Notes under the pieces: generated by a model
The model's database searches: none
Seen by the model: only the letters and a program-made list of their open reading frames with translations
What the model was told of the DNA's origin: nothing
Shown here: positions 56,465 through 64,000 of the stretch, piece after piece
Numbering within the stretch: position 1 is the stretch's first letter
Layout: the number at the start of each line of letters is the position of its first letter
Source: Erythrobacter insulae
Lineage (GTDB): Bacteria > Pseudomonadota > Alphaproteobacteria > Sphingomonadales > Sphingomonadaceae
Length of the DNA: 64,000 bases
Direction: 5' to 3'
NCBI RefSeq assembly: GCF_007004095.1
Contig: NZ_VHJK01000001.1
Span: forward strand, 1,678,501-1,742,500
Program-made: the position numbers and the translations under genes

Positions 56465-57727
56465 ATGGCGAGTGCCACTGCCTCTATGCGGTCCCCTCGC
56501 AAAGCGTTGGGCGAAACCGAGCTTATCTGGATGATGGCGATGCTGATGGCTTTGCAAGCCTTTGGTATTGATGCCATTTTGCCTGCGCTTGATGAAATGG
56601 CGGTGGCGTTATCTGTCACTGGCAATGATCGTCAATTCGTGATCGGAGTGTATCTGCTAACCGCCGGGATTGGCGCGTTGGTGCCCGGTGCCCTAGCGGA
56701 CCGGTTTGGCCGCCGTCCGATCCTGCTGGGTTCTATTGCCGTATATATCGCGCTGTCTTTGGCCAGCGCGCTTGCCACCTCTTATGACATGCTGATCGCG
56801 ATACGAGCGGCACAGGGTTTCTTTGGGGCGGGCATTGTGGCGCTTCCCCCGGCCATTATTCGCGACCGGGTTGGCGGGGACAAGATGGCCCGCATGATGA
56901 GCCTGATTTTCGTTATCTTCCTGATGGTTCCGGCCATCGCGCCAAGCATTGGCGAGATGATTTTGCTGGTCGCGGATTGGCGCGCGATCTTTGTGGCGAT
57001 GGCGTTGCAGGGGATAATCATCGGTACGTGGGTTTATTTCCGCCTGCCGGAAAGCCTGACGGACGAAAACCGTCAGGAAATCCGCCCGCGCGTGATCGGC
57101 CGCAACATGCGCCGCGCGCTCAGCTTGCCCAGCGTTATCGGATATGTATTCGGCAGCGCGCTTGTGTTCGGCGCTCTGTTCGGCTTCATCAACTCTTCCC
57201 AGCAATTGATAACCGAAACGTTTGGCGCGGGTGAGATATTCCCGATCGTGTTTGGCATCTGTGCCGGTTCGATGGCTTTTGCGAGCTGGTCAAATTCGCG
57301 GATTGTCGAACGGTTCGGTGCCCGGCGGGTCAGCCACACGGCACTGTTCGCATTTATCGCAGTTGCGTCTGCGCAAGTGTTCTTTGCGTTCCAGCCCGAT
57401 GAAAGCCTGTATGTGTTTGTCCCGCTGATGGCGGTAAATATGATGTTGCTCGGTTTTATCGGCAGCAATTTCGGATCAATCGCGATGAACCCGTTTTTCG
57501 ATATCGCAGGCGCGGCAAGCTCGGCTCATGGATTTGTGCGAATGACCACGGCGGCGGGTTTGGGCGGATTGATCGGCTATGCGTTTGATGGCACGGCGCG
57601 GCCACTTGCCTTGTCGCTGCTTGCCAGCGGGATTATTTGCCTGCTGCTCGTCCTGTTCAGCGAAAAGGGCAAACTGTTTGGCAAACCTTCAGCGGAAATG
57701 GGCCCGGGCGCTGTTGCCCAGGATTGA
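56465..57727 (+). CDS. MFS multidrug efflux transporter (Bcr/CflA type)
   Basis: A 420-residue, 12-segment MFS antiporter of the drug-resistance type: DAILPALDEMA early, then GALADRFGRRPILLGS as the A motif and RAAQGFFGAGIVALPPAIIRD as the C-like motif. ATG 56465 is preferred because AAAGG lies 7 nt upstream and the N-terminus fits the family; GTG 56408 and ATG 56414 in frame are alternatives. It abuts the carboxylase gene tail to tail. Confidence 0.87.
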   Translation: MASATASMRSPRKALGETELIWMMAMLMALQAFGIDAILPALDEMAVALSVTGNDRQFVIGVYLLTAGIGALVPGALADRFGRRPILLGSIAVYIALSLASALATSYDMLIAIRAAQGFFGAGIVALPPAIIRDRVGGDKMARMMSLIFVIFLMVPAIAPSIGEMILLVADWRAIFVAMALQGIIIGTWVYFRLPESLTDENRQEIRPRVIGRNMRRALSLPSVIGYVFGSALVFGALFGFINSSQQLITETFGAGEIFPIVFGICAGSMAFASWSNSRIVERFGARRVSHTALFAFIAVASAQVFFAFQPDESLYVFVPLMAVNMMLLGFIGSNFGSIAMNPFFDIAGAASSAHGFVRMTTAAGLGGLIGYAFDGTARPLALSLLASGIICLLLVLFSEKGKLFGKPSAEMGPGAVAQD

Positions 57728-59275
57728 TTATTCGCTGCCGAGTTTGCGCCATGCCAGCTCTGCAAATTCGCACAGCAAGGGCCGCGTGTCGCGCGGATCA
57801 ATGATATCCTCGACATTAAAGCGTTCGGCGCTGCGGAAAGGCGAAGTGACCTTGTCCAGCCGCTGCTTGATCGCTGCCAGCTCTGCGGCTGGATCATCGC
57901 TCGCCTCAAGTTCGGATTTATAAGCAACCTCCAGCCCGCCTGCGATCGGCAGGCTGCCCCAATCGCCGCTCGGCCAGCAGAACCGGTATTGATACCGGTC
58001 GGCATTGCTCATCGCGCTGCCGGCGATGCCATAGGCGCGCCGCATGACGATACTGGCGAGAGGCACGCGCGCGCGGTAGATCGCGTTCATCGCCTGCACG
58101 CCGTACCGGATGGTGCCTGCCAATTCGGCCTCGCGCCCGATCATGAAACCGGGATTGTCAACGAGATGAACAATCGGCAGGCGGAACTGATCGGCGAGTT
58201 TGACGAAGCGTTCGACTTTTTCCGATGTCTTGGCTTCCCATGATCCGCCAAGATAGCTGGGATCGCTGCCGATTACCGCCACCGGATATCCATCAAGGCG
58301 CGCCAGCGCCGTAATCGCCGCGCGGCCCCAGTGCTTACCGATTTCAAAAACTGTGCCACGGTCAAGGATCATGTCCATCGCACGGCGCATGGAATACACT
58401 TGCTTTGCATCGTGCGGGACGAGGCTGAGCAGCGCGTCTTCGCGGCGGTCCACGGGATCGCCGGATGCAGCGCGGCGGGCAAGCTGGCCGACATGTTCCG
58501 GCATGAAGGATAGGAAGTGGCGGGCGCGGGCAAAGGCCTCGGCTTCGCTGGCTACTTCGTCATCGACCACACCGTTTCGGGTGTGAATGTCGACGCCGCC
58601 CAAGGCTTCCTTCGCTTCGCCGGGGTCTTTGGGGCCTTCATAATCGCTGCCCATCGCATCAACGACAGCGGGGCCAGCGGCGAACAGCTGCGACAGGCCG
58701 CGCACCATGATCGAATAATGGCTGGCCACCGTGCGCGCCGCGCCAAGGCCGGCGGTCGGGCCAAGTGCAAGCGCCACGACCGGCACAGTGTCGAGGTTTT
58801 GGACCACATCGCCCCATCCGGGCACCGCCGGAATGTAGGTTGCGCCGATCTGCTCCAGCGTTTTGACACTGCCGCCGCCGCCGGTGCCGTCAATCATGCG
58901 AATGATCGGCAGCTTCAATTCGTGCGCCATCGTTTCGGCCTGCACCATCTTGCGCGCAATGCCTGCGTCAGCTGCGCCGCCGCGAATGGTGAAATCGTCG
59001 GCAGTCGCGACGACGGGGCGACCGTTTACGGTGGCTTTGCCGAACAGGAACGGGGCAGGGGTTACGCCGGTCAGATCACCGTTTTCGTCATAATGGCCTT
59101 TGCCTGCGATCTTGCCGATTTCGCGGAAGGAGCCTTCGTCACAGAACGCCGCAAGCCGCGCGCGGGCATCCATTTTGCCGCGAGAGTGCTGCCGCGCGAC
59201 CTTGTCCGCGCCGCCCATCTGTTCGGCCAGCGCCTCGCGTGCGCGCAGCTCTTCGAGTTCTTTTTGCCAAGACAC
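57728..59275 (-). CDS. Acyl-CoA carboxylase, carboxyltransferase (beta) subunit
   Basis: A 515-residue biotin-dependent carboxyltransferase. GRPVVATADDFTIRGGAAD, the oxyanion segment IDGTGGGGSVKTLEQIG, and FVKLADQFRLPIVHLVDNPGFMIG mark the two crotonase-like halves. With the alpha subunit upstream it forms an acyl-CoA carboxylase; propionyl-CoA (from valine) or methylcrotonyl-CoA are the likely substrates, and sequence alone does not decide. Confidence 0.9.
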   Translation of the reverse strand: MSWQKELEELRAREALAEQMGGADKVARQHSRGKMDARARLAAFCDEGSFREIGKIAGKGHYDENGDLTGVTPAPFLFGKATVNGRPVVATADDFTIRGGAADAGIARKMVQAETMAHELKLPIIRMIDGTGGGGSVKTLEQIGATYIPAVPGWGDVVQNLDTVPVVALALGPTAGLGAARTVASHYSIMVRGLSQLFAAGPAVVDAMGSDYEGPKDPGEAKEALGGVDIHTRNGVVDDEVASEAEAFARARHFLSFMPEHVGQLARRAASGDPVDRREDALLSLVPHDAKQVYSMRRAMDMILDRGTVFEIGKHWGRAAITALARLDGYPVAVIGSDPSYLGGSWEAKTSEKVERFVKLADQFRLPIVHLVDNPGFMIGREAELAGTIRYGVQAMNAIYRARVPLASIVMRRAYGIAGSAMSNADRYQYRFCWPSGDWGSLPIAGGLEVAYKSELEASDDPAAELAAIKQRLDKVTSPFRSAERFNVEDIIDPRDTRPLLCEFAELAWRKLGSE

Positions 59276-59336
59276 GCGACTTTTCTCCCCATGCCCACCC
59301 CGCTGCGACTAGGCCAGCAAGCTGGCAAGTCTCGCT

Positions 59337-59358
59337 CCCCTCCCGCTTGCGGGAGGGG
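59337..59358. repeat. GC-rich palindrome between carboxylase genes
   Basis: CCCCTCCCGC-TT-GCGGGAGGGG, 10-bp perfect arms, followed by TTGGGGGTGGGG. This looks like a dispersed intergenic palindrome and may tune the alpha/beta ratio. Confidence 0.6.
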
Positions 59359-59370
59359 TTGGGGGTGGGG

Positions 59371-61280
<1,910 letters not shown>

Positions 61281-61284
<4 letters not shown>

Positions 61285-61802
61285 TGTTTGGCCTCCGGCG
61301 CACCCAAGCGCTTGCATTCATTCACCGGTTCCATGGTGAAGCTGGTGTTGCCCAGCGCCCACCCTTTATGCGGCGTTTTGACAAAGCTTAACGAGTTGAT
61401 CCCGCAATGGGCCGGTTCGCCATCAATCAGGAAAACATACGGCCCCCAAACCTGCGCCATGTCGCCATCAATCAGCACCGTTTCATAGACCATTCGCTCA
61501 TCAGTGCCCGATGGGCTTTTGGCCCAATTTTCGAGGTGATCCATAACCGTTACAACGCGGATTTGAGGTTTGCCGGGGGTCATTCGGTTATGGATATAGA
61601 TCACCGCTTCGGGGATCATCATCTGGGCAAGCGCGGCTTTGTTTTCGTCGCGCAGCGCGCTGAAAAATGCATCGGCTGCCGCGATCACAGCTGCTTTGTT
61701 GCTCTCGGTATCAACAGCTTTAGGGGCGGCATGATGATCGGCCTGAACGGGCACGGCTATCACGCCAAGCGCGAGGCTTGCGAAAATGGAAAATCCTCTC
61801 AT
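61281..61802 (-). CDS. Periplasmic SnoaL/NTF2-like protein
   Basis: A 173-residue protein with a signal peptide (cleavage near VQADHH) and a cone-like NTF2 fold: AVIAAADAFFSALRDENKAA, VMDHLENWAKSPSGTDERMVY, MAQVWGPYVFLIDGE. Such domains bind small hydrophobic ligands or act as isomerases; role here unknown. Coupled to the carboxylase alpha gene by an ATGA overlap. Confidence 0.75.
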
Positions 61803-61835
61803 GACCAGAACCGCTACGCGAGCGCGCGGTTTGCT

Positions 61836-62789
61836 TCAAGCGTTTGGCCGGAAATCCTTGATGCCCCAAGTGATCTCGCCGTCAGGGTGTTTCTCACGGT
61901 TGATCGCAGCAGACAGAAACGCGCGCGCGCCGTGCCATGCTTTTTCCCAGCGCGGAACATAGGTGCGGCTGTTCCACGCCTCGGTCCCGCGTTTGCGAAC
62001 CTTTCGGCCAATCGCGCCATAAATGCGCGCCGCGGACAGCACGGCCCAGCGGCTGCGAAAGGGTAGACGCGCCGCGCCGACGCGGGCGGCGGCTTCGTGT
62101 TTTTCGACCAGCTCGACAAGGCGTTTTGCCATGTCGGCAAGCTCTTTGCGGTGGTGCGGTTTGGTATGCTGGCCCGGCTCGATATCTTGCTCGACCAGCC
62201 AGATCATCGGCAGATAACAGCGGCCCACAGCGTCATCTTCGACAATGTCGCGCGCGATATTGGACAACTGGAACGCAAGGCCAAGATCGTTGGCGCGGTC
62301 GAGCGTGTCCTGATCTTCGGGATCGACGCCCATAACCACGGCCATCATCACGCCGACGGCACCGGCAACATGGAAACAGTATCGCAACATGTCGCCTTCG
62401 CTGCGGGGACGCCAGTCTTCCGCATCGAGCGCGAAGCCCGCGATCACATCTTCGGCCATAGCCGGCGTCAGACCGCATTCTTCCGCCACCACACCCAGCG
62501 CATCAAACGCAGGATCGCCGGTCGGCTCGCCTGCAAAGGCTTTGGCTGTGAGTTTGCGGATCAGGTTCAGACGGCTCTCAAGGTCCGATTGATCGCCCAA
62601 TTCGCCGCCCATCACTTGATTGTCGGCAATATCGTCGCACTGGCGGCACCACGCATACAGCAGCCAGGCGCGCTCGCGCGTCTCCTCGTCAAACAGGCGC
62701 GAGGCTGCGGAGAAACTTTGCGAGCCGACTTTGATTGTGCGGCGTGCGTGCTGGACCAGAGCTTCGCGGTGGGCGGCATCGACTTTCAT
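61836..62789 (-). CDS. crtB: Phytoene synthase
   Basis: A 317-residue squalene/phytoene synthase family enzyme joining two GGPP into phytoene. The first Asp-rich motif is CDDIAD (Asp52, Asp53, Asp56) and the second is in LAFQLSNIARDIVEDD. Association with crtI at the window end supports CrtB over squalene synthase. Last carotenoid gene of the minus-strand run, 9 nt after the LOG gene. Confidence 0.92.
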   Translation of the reverse strand: MKVDAAHREALVQHARRTIKVGSQSFSAASRLFDEETRERAWLLYAWCRQCDDIADNQVMGGELGDQSDLESRLNLIRKLTAKAFAGEPTGDPAFDALGVVAEECGLTPAMAEDVIAGFALDAEDWRPRSEGDMLRYCFHVAGAVGVMMAVVMGVDPEDQDTLDRANDLGLAFQLSNIARDIVEDDAVGRCYLPMIWLVEQDIEPGQHTKPHHRKELADMAKRLVELVEKHEAAARVGAARLPFRSRWAVLSAARIYGAIGRKVRKRGTEAWNSRTYVPRWEKAWHGARAFLSAAINREKHPDGEITWGIKDFRPNA

Positions 62790-62798
62790 AATGCGTGC

Positions 62799-63380
62799 TT
62801 ACAGCTCTTCCGCCTTCATTTTGAAGATCGGCGTGTGCGGCACATAGGCCGCCATCTTGTCTAGCAGATCGGGCATGGTTTCCGCCGAGATGAGGATGTT
62901 CTGGTGGGCGGGCCGAACAAAACCGACCTGAGCCATTTTGGCGTTAAATGCGATCAGATCATCATAGAACCCGAACGCGTTGAGCAAGCCAACCGGATCG
63001 GAGTGATAGCCAAGCTGCGCCCAGCTCATCGCTTCCCACAATTCATCCATCGTGCCCACGCCGCCGGGCAGGGTGATGAAGCCGTCGGAAAGATCGGTGA
63101 ACTTCTGCTTGCGTTCGTGCATTCCCGATACGGAGATCAGCTCGTCGCAATCGTGGTTGGCGACTTCGGCGCGGACCAGGGCTTCGGGGATGATGCCGAT
63201 GACTTCGCCGCCCGCTTCCTTGGCCCCGCGCGCCACTGCGCCCATCAGGCCAAGTTTGCCGCCGCCATAGACGAGCCCGATCCCGCGCGCGGCCAGTTCC
63301 GCCCCGACATCATAGGCAAGCTGGATATAGCGCGGGTCTTCGGGCGAGGCCGAACCGCAATAGACGGCGAGACGTTTCAT
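62799..63380 (-). CDS. LOG-family protein (TIGR00730), nucleoside 5'-monophosphate phosphoribohydrolase
   Basis: A 193-residue Rossmann-like protein. AVYCGSASPEDPRY opens it; LPGGVGTMDELWEAMSWAQLG holds the PGGxGTxxE motif of LOG proteins, which release adenine-type bases from nucleoside monophosphates. ATG 63380 overlaps the stop of the upstream gene by 4 nt. Its place between carotenoid genes is unexplained. Confidence 0.9.
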   Translation of the reverse strand: MKRLAVYCGSASPEDPRYIQLAYDVGAELAARGIGLVYGGGKLGLMGAVARGAKEAGGEVIGIIPEALVRAEVANHDCDELISVSGMHERKQKFTDLSDGFITLPGGVGTMDELWEAMSWAQLGYHSDPVGLLNAFGFYDDLIAFNAKMAQVGFVRPAHQNILISAETMPDLLDKMAAYVPHTPIFKMKAEEL

Positions 63381-63826
63381 TCGGGGGCTTTCATTGTCCA
63401 GTCTGGGCCGCAAGCGTGCTTGAAAAGGGGCGCGACCCGCGCTTCGTTTTGCGCGTAGACGGGTGTGAATGGCGTTGAAAGGGTCTCTTTCAGGCTGAGC
63501 CTGATGCTAGTGCCTTCTCGCGCGGCGGTGGTGCGATTGACCTCCAAGCCCGATATGGCATTCGCTTGGCAATCAATCGCGATGCGGAAATCCACGATGA
63601 CCGCTGCCTCAATCGGTTCTCCGCGCAGATAACGCACCAGCACGACAGGATATGTCGTGCCCTCGACGTCGCCGGTGCCGCGATAGGCGACATCAAGATA
63701 CGTCGGCACCCCCGATGCGTTTGTCACTTCGACCCACTCGTGCTTGTGCCCCCCAGGCACGAGATCAGACGCAGCCCCGGGCGGGGCCGCAGCGGCAGCC
63801 ACAAGGGTGAGAGCCGACCCGATCAT
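63377..63826 (-). CDS. Hypothetical exported protein in carotenoid operon
   Basis: A 149-residue protein with a short hydrophobic N-terminus (MIGSALTLVAAAAAPPGAAS) and a beta-rich body; two Cys (IDCQAN and KHACGPDW) may form a disulfide. No family recognised. It overlaps the crtI stop by 4 nt (ATGA) and the LOG gene start by 4 nt, so it is co-translated with crtI. Confidence 0.7.
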   Translation of the reverse strand: MIGSALTLVAAAAAPPGAASDLVPGGHKHEWVEVTNASGVPTYLDVAYRGTGDVEGTTYPVVLVRYLRGEPIEAAVIVDFRIAIDCQANAISGLEVNRTTAAREGTSIRLSLKETLSTPFTPVYAQNEARVAPLFKHACGPDWTMKAPE

Positions 63827-64000
63827 ACCGTCGCCTTAACCGCCAAATCCTCCAGCATGATGCCCGCTGTTGCCTTGCCGCTGCCGACCACGCCGGGGAT
63901 GCCTGCGCCCGGGTGGGTGCCTGCGCCGACAAGGTAGAAATTGTCGATCACATCGTCGCGGTTGTGGCCGCGCAAATATGCGCTTTGCCAGAGGACCGGC
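63823..64000 (-). CDS. crtI: Phytoene desaturase, C-terminal fragment (cut by window edge)
   Basis: The last 58 residues of a CrtI-type desaturase: WQSAYLRGHNRDDVIDNFYL then VGAGTHPGAGIPGVVGSGKA, the conserved C-terminal dinucleotide-binding signature of the family. The TGA at 63825-63823 overlaps the next gene. The rest lies outside the window. Confidence 0.9.
   Translation of the reverse strand, partial: PVLWQSAYLRGHNRDDVIDNFYLVGAGTHPGAGIPGVVGSGKATAGIMLEDLAVKATV

Overview
This window looks like the chromosome of a marine alphaproteobacterium of the Sphingomonadales, probably Erythrobacteraceae. The support is a TonB-dependent receptor/LacI/MFS/glycosidase glucan locus, carotenoid genes (crtB and the 3' end of crtI), a BciA-like 8-vinyl reductase of bacteriochlorophyll synthesis, a split methionine synthase, and moderately high GC with dense overlapping operons. 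The genus is inferred from gene content and was not tested against a database.

Positions 1-12.7 kb hold carbohydrate uptake and breakdown: the 3' part of a TonB-dependent receptor, a GH16 laminarinase-like lipoprotein, a LacI regulator, an MFS sugar transporter and a GH3 beta-glucosidase lipoprotein with a LacI-type operator in front of it. Two sodium/solute symporters follow, with bciA between them. At 12.8 kb is a small protein that joins a lasso-peptide-like leader to a peptidase S74 chaperone domain. Positions 13.2-18.1 kb (minus strand) form an operon of GH42 beta-galactosidase, a Gfo/Idh/MocA oxidoreductase, an aldo/keto reductase and a TauD-type dioxygenase.

Positions 18.1-24.8 kb hold a methionine-cycle operon: an ArsR-methyltransferase regulator preceded by a 22-bp near-perfect palindrome, metF, metH in two overlapping genes, and a TSUP exporter. 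Positions 24.9-30.5 kb hold a tandem glycine riboswitch, gcvT-gcvH-gcvPA-gcvPB and an Nmad3-like gene. Positions 30.5-37.3 kb hold valine catabolism genes (mmsB, enoyl-CoA hydratase, 3-hydroxyisobutyryl-CoA hydrolase, acyl-CoA dehydrogenase, mmsA) with RidA and a lipoprotein.

A 9.6-kb genomic island (about 37572-47205) sits in the 3' end of tRNA-Gly(CCC). It is bounded by an 18/19-nt imperfect repeat of the tRNA end and starts with a P4-type integrase. Inside it, a 123-bp inverted repeat (39103-39225 and 46760-46882) frames a signalling cargo: a GAF protein, a MASE1-CHASE-PAS hybrid histidine kinase with REC and HPt domains, and a degenerate HD-GYP protein. Two decayed IS6-family remnants and a 5'-truncated DUF5681 gene lie among them. 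The original tRNA terminator appears to have been pushed to the right side of the island (47230-47270).

Positions 47.3-64 kb hold an ABC ATPase and an ABC permease/M1 aminopeptidase fusion, an SDR, a UPF0016-like membrane protein, Dps, 6-phosphogluconolactonase, a Nudix hydrolase, DNA polymerase IV, a Bcr/CflA-type MFS pump and a biotin-dependent acyl-CoA carboxylase. The window ends in a tightly overlapped minus-strand run of crtI (partial), a hypothetical gene, a LOG-family gene and crtB.
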